This document shows positions 1 through 11,704 of a stretch of DNA of 64,000 nucleotides, piece after piece; the stretch's first letter is position 1; every line of letters begins with the position of its first letter. Both the position numbers and the translations under genes were made by a program. Under the pieces are notes generated by a model. That model did not search any database. It saw only the letters and a list, made by a program, of their open reading frames with translations, and was not told where the DNA came from. The stretch is from NCBI GenBank assembly GCA_018292915.2, contig JACVVK020000163.1, positions 1,081,001 through 1,145,000 of the forward strand. The letters are read 5' to 3'. This stretch comes from Batillaria attramentaria (lineage: Eukaryota; Mollusca; Gastropoda; Batillariidae).

Positions 1-559
1 ATTCCTCGGCGCGCGTTACTGACCTGTCTGTTCTGAGACGCTCAGGGCGCTGCAGGTCTGGAGGACGAAGCAGTGAAAGCCTGTTACTGTTAATCGCTAC
101 ATTATGTGCGAACACCCAGCTATTCACGGCTCTGGTGCACGCGATAAAATTTCTCGGTTTGCCACGCCACCGGCCATAGCCGCCTCCTCTTCCCCAGCGG
201 TCTAATATCTTACCCTGTGATGTGTGTGGGTGGATGCGGGTGCTTGTGCGAGCTCAGAAGACAGGATGTGTGTGGATGAAGGATCTATACGTAGAGAGAG
301 CTGTTATCTGTGATCTGTATTCTGTGTTAGGCCCGCCCCTCCTTTTTAACTGTTATTCTTAGTGCTTGTTTAACATAGTTTAATGTGAGGCAATGCCAGT
401 GCTTCTTCTCTTTAAATTGTGTTTTAGCCAATGACTGAGTGTGTGAATGTGTATATGTATTTATATGGTATGTTTGTGTATATCAATTGTGTTTTATTAT
501 CAAGAGGAGCAAAGCAAATTCTTCTTAATTGTAACTAAGAAGCAATAAATCTATCTTAT

Positions 560-658
560 CTTATAATAATTATAATAATAAATTGCTTTTATATTGCGCA
601 GTATCCCAGCAGACGCTAGCTCAGAGCGCTCTATAATTACAATGACATACACACGGAG

Positions 659-718
<60 letters not shown>

Positions 719-1000
719 CCACTTTCATAACATACAGCTGGGATCTCGATAAAATGAGCTGGGGGGAGGGGGGTTGAGTATTTACAGATGGAAGGAGTTG
801 TGCAAGCATCAAAGACCATTTCGCAGCTAATTAACTAAGAGGGAGAGAAGGCGGACTGGAAGAAGTGGGTTTTCAGTTTGTTTTTAAAAACTGTGAAAGA
901 TGGAGACTGACGGACATGTAGAGGAAGTGAGTTCCAAACTCTCGGGAGCTAGTACTGAAAGGACCTCCTGCCAAATGTAAGTTTTACACTGGGGATGGTG
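560..1000 (-). pseudogene. LINE 3'-end remnant with (CA)n expansion
   Basis: Minus-strand translation near 840-960 gives decayed reverse-transcriptase C-terminal sequence with a W-N-S-L-P-like block, followed by a 3' UTR ending in (ATT)n near 570-590. A (CA)n run has expanded inside it at 662-717. Confidence 0.6.
662..717. repeat. (CA)28 microsatellite
   Basis: Uninterrupted CA run inside a LINE 3' UTR remnant. Confidence 0.95.
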
Positions 1001-1449
1001 AGAAGGTTTTTTTTTTTTTTTTTTCTGAACTGGACCGGAGAGTTCGAAAGATCATGGGAGGTAATCAATAATGGTCGCCCCTTTTCCGTTGCTATGCCGC
1101 TTCAGAAGTATCGAGTACGACTGTTCTCATTAAAGCCGTTATTTTAAAACATGAGCATACACCTGTCTTTACATTGTATTAGTACAAGTCGGTTCTACGT
1201 GGATTCATTGAAGGTGTTGTTCAGGGATGCCCCCCCCCCCCACCGCACCCCCTTGCAACATCTGCAATTTCTTGGAGGCAAACCTGTTTTACAAAATTTA
1301 ATTCAAATTCAGTCTTTCATTGACCTCCGTCCGTTCGATTTTTAAGTCTTGTAAGAAACTTCTCATTGAAACCCAGTAGATTTTTAATATATATTTACAT
1401 CCTGTTTTATTGTATACCCTTTTATTTTTAATGACCTGGCAGAAAGGGA

Positions 1450-1510
1450 CTTCGCTTAGCCTCGAAATAGTCTTTGTAGCTTACGCGGCGTAAAGCCCTA
1501 AATAACTAAC
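1450..1510 (-). repeat. Dispersed repeat G, head fragment
   Basis: About 55 bp of the head in minus orientation (cctcgaaatagtctttgtag, then gcggcgtaaagccctaaataac). Confidence 0.6.
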
Positions 1511-1888
1511 TAGTACAAGTCGGCAGCTGGTTGGTAAACGGTTACTTCCAGTCTTTCTAACCGGCGAAAGAAAACCCAAAGCGTTTTTCCGGTGCTGTTT
1601 GACTTTGGAAAAACGCCGTGCTATGGCGTGGGACCTGACTGATTGACGGTGCATTGATCTGGAGCGGTGTCAGTAGCACCGGAAAAACGCCCGCCCATTT
1701 TGTTTCACCACCTTGAAGATGAAAGCGGTAGATTTAGCGTGTGCACTTGATATTTGTGCGTGCGTGTGTACACGAAGGCAAGACAAGCACCGTAAACGTT
1801 AAAACGCAGAAATCAGTTCCCGTGTGACCGAACCGTTTTATCTTTTGAAAGTATCTTTGTCTTTATCTTTCAGACCAGCAGATTCCAT

Positions 1889-2042
1889 GGGAAGCCGGGG
1901 TGGCCGAATGGTAGAGCGTTGGACTTCTAATGCTCGGGCCGTGAGTTCGTATCCCGGCTGGGGCCAAATATTTGTGCTGGCTTTTTCATCGTTGTCCCGT
2001 CTTTGATATCACCCGTATGTGGTGGAAAAGGACGTTAAACCC

Positions 2043-2100
<58 letters not shown>
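1889..2100 (+). mobile_element. SINE-A copy with (CA)n(GA)n tail
   Basis: SINE-A as a family is about 170-180 bp. It has a tRNA-like head with an A box (tggccgaatgg) and a B box (agttcgtatcc), a conserved body (gccaaatatttgtgctggc; cgttgccccgtctttgatatc) and an end (ggaaaaggacgttaaac) followed by a short simple tail, usually c/a-rich. The head suits RNA polymerase III transcription. Here the tail has expanded to (CA)n then (GA)n. TSD agcagattccat at 1877-1888 and 2101-2112. Confidence 0.92.
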
Positions 2101-2102
<2 letters not shown>

Positions 2103-2380
2103 CAGATTCCATCTTTTAAAAGTATCTTTATCTTTCAGACCAGCAGATTCCATCTACATAACGACTGATCGGGAAGAGAGCCCGTTTTAAAACAGAAGTC
2201 GACACAGCAGATTTGATGATCAGTACCAGCGACGTTTTAATTTTGTTTTCAAGGCACAGACGATTAACGTGCACATCACATTCCACGACCACAAGTACAC
2301 TGAATCAGGCAACAGTTTCAACAACATAACAACAACATAAACATATCCAGAACATAATGCAAGAATAAACGGCGTAAACT

Positions 2381-2383
<3 letters not shown>

Positions 2384-2422
<39 letters not shown>

Positions 2423-2426
2423 GTGC

Positions 2427-2519
<93 letters not shown>

Positions 2520-2616
2520 CGGGGGGGGGGTATTGCTTTAGGCCAGTGGCCCACAACTAGAGTATGAAATGGGGGAGAGAGAGAGAAGGACAAGGGCAGA
2601 GAGAGAGAGAGAGAGG
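2384..2616. repeat. (GT)n with (GA)n and poly-G
   Basis: Interrupted GT to 2500, GA to 2516, ten G at 2521-2530, then two further GA runs to 2616. Confidence 0.93.
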
Positions 2617-3906
2617 GAGAGAGCACAGTCGTCTGAAAACATAGGTACAATTCTTTGAAGAGACATTGCAATCCAGTCGCATTCACAAAATGGCTCAAAT
2701 AACATATAAACTAAACCAGAATGTTCACCAACAGTTTGACCCTGGAATATGTCATTGTAGTGTAGAAGACAATAATTATACCGTACAAATAGATCACCTT
2801 TCTGTTTCATTTGTATATTCACTGACCATTTCACTATAGCTTCAATCTTCTCAACGACCGCCGATAAATCATTGACATACCCCTAGTTCATTGCATGCAT
2901 CAATTTACTTCTATTGTCCATTTCATTGGTCCTCAGTCCAGGGCTGTCAACAAAGTTGAAATGTGAGTCCACAACTACCCGTAGAATCCTTCACTGACAG
3001 GAAACCTTTCCGCACATACTGCTGTACACAAGACAGCCAACTGTTTGCGTGAACGCAATGTTGTCCACTCTCTTGTATTTTCACACAGTACAGTACACTA
3101 CAACAACTTAGCACGATGTATCTACATGTGTAATTGTGCTTTTGTAGACATCACCAGCTTGGCGCACTTCATCGGGCTATCCAAAGGCCAGTGTTGTATA
3201 CAGGAACACCCCCATAGAATAATCGGAATAACAATAGGTAGCATTATAAAGACGAAAAGTCAATGTCGCTTTAGCATTTCACCTGTATCCAAACTATAGG
3301 TTCACTCCGCGTGTGTTATGTGGTGAATGTTGGAAGAGCCCGTCGTCTCACCGAGGGATACGGTGACTGTCAGGCACACACTCTTCACGTGGCGAGTTCT
3401 TAGACTGACTGCGGAAGAAGTCTCATTCACTCACAAAATGACTCGTGAGCAACGGGCTCTTAGAACATTCACCACGTAACAGCGTGTAGAAACGGTTTAT
3501 TTCGTTTATAAAGTTTTCGTGTTCTTTCTTCTTTTCTTTCAACAACACGCGAAACACGTGAGACCGACACCTTCACTTAGAACAATGTCTTTTGCTCAAT
3601 CCATACACGATATCTCGAGTACTTAGTCAACGTGCGACTATGAATTCTGATTTGTGACGCCACCCGATTTGATCGTCAGTGTCCCTCGTCTGATTAATAA
3701 ACATAAAGTTATGATGTCATTCGACGCGAAGTGCCCCAAGAATTGCTGTCCATTGCCATCAGCATACGATTTCCGGTAATTTCAAACTAGTACGACATGA
3801 AGTGTCTGGATTTCAAAACACTTAGAAGGATCATAACAATCATTGTCTTACGGAACCTCTGAGGAGAAAACATTGAAAGAAGACAGAGCACAAAGATAGT
3901 GCCAGG

Positions 3907-4080
3907 TACCGGCCCCCGTAGTGTAGAGGTTAGCACTTCGGACCATGGACCGGGAGACCCGGATTTTTCCTACCTAGGTCGGCTCCTACCCAGAGCAAGT
4001 GTGCTATCGGCCCAATGGGGAGGCTGTTGCCACACAGCCGAGATCCACGCACTTCACGGGTGCGAGTTGGGGGAAAAATT
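3907..4080 (+). mobile_element. SINE-B copy, 3'-truncated and B box deleted
   Basis: SINE-B head (ccccgtagtgtagaggttagc) and body. About 25 bases that include the B box are missing between 'gagacccgg' and 'atttttcc', and the match ends near 4078. It lies in the 3' flank of the host gene. Confidence 0.8.
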
Positions 4081-4450
4081 GAAATCGAGACGGACATTCG
4101 GCCCTGAAAGTGGCGAGTACTTCACTCGCCATAGCGGGTAAAACAACAAATGCTGCCGAACAAAATTTAGAACTTACTCGCAAGATGCGAGTGCGGTAAA
4201 CCGAAGTTGATTTTTCCGTGTCATAGCAATAAAGTGAAGCAAGGAATGAGTGAGTTCTCTTTGCTACTTCCGAGTCCGAATTCAGCGAATCATTGTTCGA
4301 AGTTGCGCTTGTTTCTTCCGAGTTGGAAGAAAGAAATTTATGGAAGAAAGAATTTTCGTGGCTGAAGTATGACGAAAATGAACTGTTCCGCCTGCTGGCG
4401 TGACCCTGCACTGGTGGGCAAATCGGTATAATTAAGGAATTTTGTTGACT

Positions 4451-4456
4451 TTTATT
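4451..4456 (-). terminator. Candidate poly(A) signal AATAAA of the host gene
   Basis: AATAAA on the minus strand, about 150 bases past the stop codon at 4603. It is the nearest canonical hexamer I see downstream. The cleavage site itself cannot be read from sequence alone. Confidence 0.45.
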
Positions 4457-4602
4457 TGTTTTAACTTTGGCTAGCAAAAAATATGAGACACTGGACAAAG
4501 GCTAGTATGAAAAAAAAAAGACTTTCAGGGCTGAGGCTGCCAGGAAGGTGTCTTTGCCTGTACGGGAACGTGATCGCGTTTGCAGATTTCCAACGTAACA
4601 AG

Positions 4603-6296
4603 TTAAAAACCATACGGCTTTTTGAGAATTGGTTTCTTGGGCATGTCCACAGACCCGTGCGACAAGGCCCGAGGTCTGATGCTGGTGAGTAGCACGCTAG
4701 TGGCCAGTGGAGAACCCCGCTCCTCGTCAGCCCAGTGCACGTGCACATGCTCGTCATCCTGACTGCTGCGCTCCGCGTGTAGGGGCGTCCGCGGCAACTG
4801 ACGGCGTCTCCTGACGTGCAGGACGCTGGCGTCACTCATAGACCTGGGCCGGAACTGGTCACCCGCAGGGCAGTCGTCCTCCGCCTCGTCAATGCTGATA
4901 CTCGGAATGCCTTTTTGATTGTACGTGCAGAGACGCACGTGTTGTTTACACTTGTGCGCATGCGCACTGCAGCTGTCTTTGAATCGTGCGCCCAGCTCGT
5001 GGAGACTGTGTAACTGGGGTATCGGTACTGGGGAGGAGGACGGGGAGCGGTGAGGTTTGGGTCGGCCGGAGTTGATGTCTCTGGGAGGGTTGACGGAGCC
5101 GCGAACGTGGAGATTCCCGTTCCTCCCCGCGTGTGGGTGATCAGTGTCTTGCCGTGTCCTCCACCGTCGGTCCTCACCTTTGTGACCACTGGTATCACTC
5201 GTGTCGTCCTTTGAGTGCGCGCCCTCTTCCACGTCGTCGTCTCTTTTATCTCCAACGTTGTCGTACGAGCCCTCGTGCTGACGGAAGGGGGGCAACTGTC
5301 CCCGAGGAGCTCCAGGCCTTGGATACAGCCGGGACAGTGAGGTATGCGAGTGGTCTGTCCCGCAGTTTGATGCGTGGTCCACTGGTGAGTCGGACTGATT
5401 GCACTTGTGAGTCTGTGGGGAACTGACACCTGATTTAGAATTCCTGAGTTCAGGGGAGGTAACTACACGACCCGGCGCCGCAAGGTGACTCGGTGCGTGT
5501 CCACCACTCGGCGACAGGTGGCCGTTGTTGCTCGTCACGTGACCGGAAGTGGGCCGAACGTCGGTGGAATGGTTGGACCCCATGGTAGAGTCAACAGATC
5601 GGTTCTTCTCCTTGCCAGAAAGCGGCGGAAGGCTCTTGTGTCTCTTTGAAGCGAGGGGATCGCTCTGACGACGCCCGTCCCCGCTACCAAACCGTTTCTC
5701 TTCTAGTACAGTACTAGTGCTGGTGCTGTTCCCCATGCCGACAGCGCTCTGTACGCTCGGCTGGCGATCCAGGTCCTCTACAAAGTCACAGATCTGCACA
5801 CCTTGGTCTCTCTGTTCGTCAGATGCATCCTGATATTTTGGGCGTTCCTTTTCTTGCCCAGTGGACGTTGGATGGTAATCCAGGGAGATGCCGGGGTGAC
5901 CTCGTGCTGGGGAAGTCCTCACGTGACTCGTGTCTGGCCTAGGAGACCAAGAACGTGACCGAGCAATACCATCAAAACGACCTTGACCTGGGACTCTGAA
6001 GAGATCTTGACCTTGGCCTAAATTCAGTCTCGTCTGAAGGTCGCTGCCTAGACTCCGACGGCGGTCGTCACGTAACTCCGCCGCAGCGCTGACACTGTAG
6101 TGGTCCGGGCAGTTTTCACTGCACGTTGAGCACGATGTAGATGACGAGGAGTCTGACGACGTCGACGATGAGCAGCTGGACTGAAGAAGATCCTCTAGCG
6201 CCTGCTCGTACACGTCCGACCCTGGAGGCATGGATTTCCAGCGGGCGTGGTCAGAGCCGCTAGTCGGAGGCCTGCTCATGGCCTTGGCTGCAACCG
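4603..6296 (-). CDS. Last coding exon of an unrecognised host gene (at least 558 codons)
   Basis: Seen: an open frame of 558 codons from the first Met (6279) to a TAA at 4603-4605, in DNA visibly more GC-rich than its flanks. The frame stays open upstream of that Met to a 3' splice site (AG at 6298-6297 after a pyrimidine-rich tract), so the Met is probably internal and the exon is entered after two leftover bases. The protein looks mostly disordered: a Ser/Thr/Cys cluster near residues 34-54, long Ser/His/Asp/Arg-rich low-complexity stretches, a Cys/His-rich patch near residues 432-450 (CSAHAHKCKQHVRLC), a basic RRRRQLP near 490, a VHVHWADEERGSPLA motif near 510-525 and the C-terminus KKPILKKPYGF. 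There is no signal peptide, membrane segment or enzyme domain in this exon. Family unknown: the Ser/Cys cluster loosely recalls Prickle-type tails, but that is too weak for a name. Upstream exons were not found here. Confidence 0.72.
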
Positions 6297-6320
6297 CTGG
6301 AAAGAGAAACAGACAAGAAG
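6297..6320 (-). promoter_or_regulatory. 3' splice site (acceptor) of the host exon
   Basis: Read on the minus strand, a run rich in T and C (ttgtctgtttctctttcc) leads directly into AG at 6298-6297. The long frame is open from the next base. This is the classic polypyrimidine tract plus AG arrangement and supports an intron upstream (higher coordinates). Confidence 0.7.
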
Positions 6321-6881
6321 ATTCTATCAGCCTGTTTGTTGTTATTTGTAGTCTATAAAAGCCTACAACACTTTGACCTTGTGTAATAGTTTATAGGACA
6401 CGTGTACTGTTGTAGTCAGTAGCTCTTGTCTGTTTCTTTGAAATCTATCTTGATCACTGCCCACTTTTCGTTCCAACGCAGATTAAGGGGGTATGTGAAA
6501 AGGATAAGCTGAAATACCAAAACAGTACAACAAAAATCAGAGCCGGGAAAAAATAACACAAGTAAGGAATGGATGTTGTGGTGTATCCGAAAGTATTCTC
6601 CAAAATTCAAGTTAATTTACACATACCGGAAACCAGATGACACGGAACAGCAAGGTAAAATATATTCAAAGAAAGGTGTCATTCTTACAGCTCCATTTCT
6701 TTCTGTTTCAAGTTAAAGGGAAACAAAACGATACTGAAAACATTACTGAAAATATTCTCCGTTGGCTTCACCCGGAGTTTTGTCAGATCGTCACAAATCT
6801 TTGACAAATTTTGTCACAAATACTGCTTTGCCAACAAGTTTCAATACAAAGCCGTACTCCCTTCTGAACGGGAAACAACCA

Positions 6882-7157
6882 GGGCCCGTATGTAAAAGTT
6901 GAGGTTAATTTAACCCAGGACTACAGGCCTAACCCAGACTAGGACAAAAGAAACCCCAAAGCAAAATGAAGTAAAAGGAAGCGAAAACAATGAAGAAAGA
7001 ATTCCTTCTATAACGTCTCAGGCACCTTCCTGGAATGGCCCGCTTCCTGATTTAAAACAAAAAACAACAGAAAATTTCACCCTAGAGCTAGTTCAGTTCG
7101 AGGTTAGACTTTAACCCGGGGCTAAAAGCCCTAACCTCGACTACTACATACGGGCCC
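6882..7157. mobile_element. 276-bp MITE with GGGCCCGTATGTA ends
   Basis: Terminal inverted repeats gggcccgtatgta at both ends, with partly palindromic subterminal parts (gaggtta...taacctcg). No coding capacity. No convincing TSD, so the superfamily is open. Confidence 0.78.
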
Positions 7158-7159
7158 AG

Positions 7160-8745
7160 AAGCCTGCAATTAACTCAGGAGCTGTCCCTGGGTGATGCGT
7201 CAGACTCACTCTGTATCTGTGGGAGACATGCAGGCGACGAGTGGGATTACACCTCGTGTTGTGGGCGGTCTAGGAGACTGCCCGTGGATCAACAACACCG
7301 ACTGTGGTGTTAAATACACATAGGGCGTTGATCCCCCCCGGCCAGACGCTAATGGTTTCGGTATCACGTGCTTGGGTCACTGTCTTTAAATCGTCGGCTT
7401 TCCGCTCCTCGTCAATCTCGACGACGTGGTGAAGATGGCTTCCCTGGAGACGCGACTGCCGGCTTGTGGGTGGTGCTTTGTCAAATTGGTGTAAATCGCT
7501 GGTGCTTTGTCAGACAGTTGTGGCTTCTCGCGGCTCAATCAGCGTTAGGTCGCTGGTGGACTCAGCAGAGAACTCCGACCTGGTAAACGACAAAAAAGAA
7601 TAGTGAAAGAAAGCGAAGAGGACGTATAAGCCCATGCGGTTAAAGGTTTCACGAGAACGTTGTTCAGATTTCAGCGATACCTACATTGATCTACAAAGCG
7701 TCCTTTGAGGTTGAAAGATAAGCAGAGGCCTGACCTCTTCTGCGTCAGGATTTAATATCAGAGTAACACAAGCAAAAAAAAAAAAAAAAAAGTAAGGTAA
7801 AGGCACAATTGTACGTGAAAGTTAAATGTAAAAAAGTCTTACGGCAATTAAACAGTTTATTGCAGTTGCCATATGCTTGAGGCACACTCTAAACAAAAAG
7901 GAATTATGCGAATACTGTGAATCAAGTGCCACATATAATGGATACACGAAAATCTGGTCGCAGACTTCATAGGCCATCAAGTTTACAGATCTCCCCCCAC
8001 CCCCCACCATCCATCGTCAGGAAAGAGTCAAACAATGATCACTGCTGTTCACAAATAGTGACCCTCCAATGTGGTAGTGTATTGTTTCTGCATGTGCAGT
8101 CACCCATTGTGAACAACTATGCGTGGCATTGAGGGCTTCCATTCTGTAGCACGGTGATAAGAACCCAAAACTACTGTTTTCCTACGGAACCCCGAGTAAT
8201 TGTCGCTGAACCTGGAAGCAAGAACTACCGTAACCGGTAAATAGTGGAAGGCAATGTGATGGCAATTTCCATTTATATACCTTCATTTTGACCACAGACA
8301 GGAGGACCACTCCCACACAGTAACACCGTGCCACTTGGTGCAGTCCCTTGTATTCCTTTTGTCTCTGCTCTTAGTGGGGTTTTTTCCTCGCTCGAATTAC
8401 TTGTACCTACGCCGGGGAGTTCATCAACAAAGTAATTGCTGTTATGTACGAATGCTTCAGGGTCTTAGGAAACAGATGTCGCTGCTTTCCTGTTGGTTTT
8501 GTAAACACATAAAATACATTTAAAGCGACAGAGAACGTGGACATGTGAAGAGAGCAAACGCCTTGAGAGCTTCTACAGACCTGTAGAATCAAGTAAAATA
8601 TTGTACAACAGCAGCAAAACACAGAAAAACGCAAACGAAAACAAAGACAGCTCGGTATCTGACCCAGACGGCTGAAAGTAAAAGGTCTTTTCGCATTCAG
8701 GTCAAACGCGCTACAGTTTTTCTCATTCTCTGCAGTGGATATTTG
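7160..8745. other. Gene-free stretch, possibly intron of the host gene
   Basis: Lies upstream of the host exon on its strand. I see no confident exon, repeat family or RNA gene, apart from an A-run near 7774-7791. Confidence 0.4.
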
Positions 8746-8746
8746 T

Positions 8747-8748
<2 letters not shown>

Positions 8749-8819
<71 letters not shown>

Positions 8820-8836
8820 ACGCGCGTGCGCGCGTG
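8749..8836. repeat. (GT)n microsatellite with CG-rich end
   Basis: GT to 8818, then cacgcgcgtgcgcgcgtg, an alternating purine-pyrimidine tract able to adopt Z-DNA. Confidence 0.93.
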
Positions 8837-9199
8837 TATGTGTTCCCAGCTACATGCACCACAAGCCGAAGGAAGGACGTAAAATCAATGACCTGACGGA
8901 CTGGCAGATAGTGACTTCATAAAGACGGTACTTAGATTCGATCTTCCCGTTCGTCACCCCAAGAAGCAGAGTCAAGCAGTACGGCTGGGACCGCCTGGCA
9001 GTAACAGAGAACTGTACTGATCCCCTATAAGTATACGTTAGGCCGTTAGAGAACGCCGCCTCTTTCCATCGGACAGAGCTGCTCTGCAAATGACTTGGCC
9101 AACCTGTACACGCCACAGATTACAAAGGTCGAATAATTATAGGCTGGTACATACGTATCAAAAAAAAAGTATATATATAGCGGGCACTCCCGAACCCCT

Positions 9200-9674
9200 G
9201 GGCCCGCATGTAAAAGTCGGGGTTAGGGAGTTTAGCCCCGGGTTAGAGTCTAACCTCAAACTTAACTAGCTCTAGGGTAAAAGTTGGTTTTGTTTTTGTT
9301 TGTTTTTTTTTAATCAGGAAGCGGGTCCATTCCAGCAAGGTGCCTATGCCGCTATAGAAGGATTTTTGTCTTTCTTTCTTCGCTTCCGGGGAGCCGGGGT
9401 GGCCGAATGGTAGAGCGTTGGACTTCTAATGCTCGGGTCGTGAGTTTGTATCCCGGCTGGGGCCAAATATTTGTGCTGGCTTTTTCATCGTTGCCCCGTC
9501 TTCGATATCACCCGTATATAGTGGAAAAGGACGTTAAACGCCCAAACACACACCCCTACCCCTTTCTTCGCTTGCTTTTTTAAATTTAATTTTGTTTTGG
9601 GGTTTCTTTTGGCCTAGTCTGAGGTAGGCCTGTAGCCGTGGGTTAAATTATCCTCGAGTTTTACATACGGGCCC
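9200..9674. mobile_element. Second copy of the GGGCCC MITE, split by a SINE-A
   Basis: Inverted relative to the 6.9-kb copy and alignable along its length (for example aatcaggaagcgggtcc and the gcctagtctg segment). Carries the SINE-A at 9386-9561. Confidence 0.8.
9386..9561 (+). mobile_element. SINE-A copy inside a GGGCCC MITE
   Basis: Full-length copy with TSD ctttcttcgctt at 9374-9385 and 9562-9573. The target is the middle of the MITE at 9200-9674. Confidence 0.92.
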
Positions 9675-10042
9675 TGGCCTTTAAATCACACAGGTCCAGG
9701 AATAGACGACTCCAATCGGCAAGCCCTGGGGAAAAAGCCCCGCCCCTGCCGAATATTGGTAAAGCACAGTACATCCATGACGTCATTTTATGGACAAGGG
9801 GGTGATTTCAAGATAACGGAGACTGACGTAATGGTCTTTTTCCTCAAATGACGTCAATGGCCAATGCTTTCTTTCCACGTTTCATTCATATCGAAATACA
9901 CGACTTTGCCTCCCTCTTTGTCGTGTCTGGCAAGAAAATTTGTCAGACCATGTCATGTGGTGTGCTCATTACGCTGCGGCACGCGATTTGGCTGAAATCT
10001 GGGGGCTGTCCATTCGGGCCAGTCGTCAGGGGTTCTCTCCGG

Positions 10043-10162
10043 TGTAGCATCCGGTCCGGTCCCCCCTCTGAAATAGTCCCCCGAAACTGCTCTAAGCAAA
10101 GTGTTGTAGCGTTTTATTTACTTTTTAATTTCTTATAAGTGTCAGGAACATTTCTAGATCAG

Positions 10163-10238
<76 letters not shown>

Positions 10239-10489
10239 CTCTGAATATAACTGTTGTCTGATACACATAAAAAGCAACAAATAAACAAACAAAACACCGT
10301 CTCCAGGCTCACCCAAACAGCAACAATAAATACAGGATTCTCGAATTTCAACTCAGAAAAATGTCATCTAACATCGTGGATGAATTTAGGTTTATTTCTT
10401 TGCAAGGGGGGGCCATTATAGAGCAGTTTTTGCCACGAATTGGTCCCCCGGGGGACTACTTCAGAGGGGGGACCGGACCGGATCCTACA
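10043..10489. mobile_element. 447-bp MITE with 41-bp inverted ends, inside SINE-C
   Basis: Ends begin TGTAG(C/G)ATCCGGTCCGG and match over about 41 bp with two mismatches. CCGG flanks both ends (10039-10042 and 10490-10493), and joining across one CCGG restores the SINE-C. The interior holds a (GT)n run and no ORF. Confidence 0.8.
10165..10237. repeat. (GT)n microsatellite inside the CCGG MITE
   Basis: About 36 GT units in the interior of the MITE at 10043-10489. Confidence 0.95.
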
Positions 10490-10986
10490 CCGGGTACTCC
10501 GGCTTCCTCCCTCTATGCTTTGGTAATGTTCAGCCCACAAAAAAAAATAAAAAAAAATAAATGCAATTCTAAAATTCCGAAACTTAAATTGCTGAGCCGA
10601 TCCTTCTCACATGTGTTCATGTCCAGTGTGTGAGTGAATGCGTGTGGTTCACGTGAGCGTGCGTGTTGGGTTGCGGCGCTTTGAGCCGTTTCGAGAAACT
10701 GGGGAAAGCGCCTGCACAGTGCACATTTATTTTTTTTTATTATTATTGTAACTGTAGAAAGATGAGTTCTTAAGAGTGGCAGGTGCGATGCTCAATTGCT
10801 TACTGCACAACAAAGGTCATCTGGGCCATTATCTGTCGCTTGCCGTCCACTGAGCCGAGAATTTAGTGACAATTTAAAATGTCAACTGCGCCAAATATGA
10901 GTCATAATTAAGGAAACCACTTTCGCCGACCTTTGAATTTCACAAAGAAGGTGGAATTCGAGCAGTTAACAAAGAGGTAAACAGGT

Positions 10987-10988
<2 letters not shown>

Positions 10989-11028
<40 letters not shown>

Positions 11029-11114
11029 GATTAGCAAGGACAAGACTGAACACAGAACTGCGCTGCTAATCTTTCATCCTTTCATTTCATTTCATGTCTC
11101 TATCTGTCTGTCTG

Positions 11115-11180
<66 letters not shown>

Positions 11181-11184
11181 GCGC

Positions 11185-11268
<84 letters not shown>
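10989..11268. repeat. (CT)n and (CA)n compound microsatellites
   Basis: CT at 10989-11024 and 11117-11147, CA to 11177, a gcgcgc/acgc tract to 11204, then CA to 11268. Confidence 0.93.
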
Positions 11269-11271
<3 letters not shown>

Positions 11272-11613
11272 CTGGGGGACATACATCCGTGGTGGCGTTT
11301 TTCTCGTAGCCCCGTCTCCGATCTCGTACGTGACGTCAAACCCCCAAAACAACCTAACCTCTCACAGCAAATGGAGATTGGAAACTGGCCACTGCTGGTC
11401 TAATTTCCTTCAACCAAAACAACAACAACAACAACAACACTTTCCACCCGAGAAGACGCGTATAAATATGATAGCTTGACATTTCAACGCTCTGTGTCTG
11501 CCGTTTTGGACAGAAGGTAACAGAACAGTGACTTAAAATTCGACAGGTGGCGGCCAAGGTCTTAGCTCACACCACGCTCTTGGGTAAGTTTCATCGGTTA
11601 CTTCATTTCATGG

Positions 11614-11619
<6 letters not shown>

Positions 11620-11701
<82 letters not shown>
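11620..11701. repeat. (CA)40 microsatellite
   Basis: About 40 uninterrupted CA units. Confidence 0.95.

Positions 11702-11704
<3 letters not shown>

Larger units (their letters stand above)
10008..10745 (+). mobile_element. 5'-truncated SINE-C interrupted by a MITE
   Basis: SINE-C sequence runs to ggttctctccgg (10042) and resumes at gtactccggcttcc (10494), continuing to the V-like 3' domain and T/A-rich tail. The 447-bp MITE at 10043-10489 lies between. Confidence 0.8.

Noticed and set aside
1894..1965. Apparent tRNA genes (similar at about 25 other SINE-A sites, and at 18200, 19645, 54660)
   Set aside because: Each has A and B boxes, but the sequence continues into a SINE body with a tail and TSDs and the cloverleaf is imperfect, so these are SINE heads, not tRNA genes.
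2305..2698. ORFs made of Thr-His or Val-Cys repeats (also at 39262, 47288, 55790, 61529 and elsewhere)
   Set aside because: They are translations of (CA)n/(GT)n microsatellites, open only because the dinucleotide lacks stops.
4004..4498. Minus-strand ORF of 164 codons downstream of the host exon
   Set aside because: It overlaps a truncated SINE-B and the putative 3' UTR/poly(A) region and has a strong Ser/Asn/Phe bias without recognisable domains.
5133..5426. Plus- and minus-strand alternative frames within the host exon (also 4836-5429)
   Set aside because: They lie inside the long GC-rich minus-strand frame; the 558-codon frame has the splice acceptor and is the better choice.
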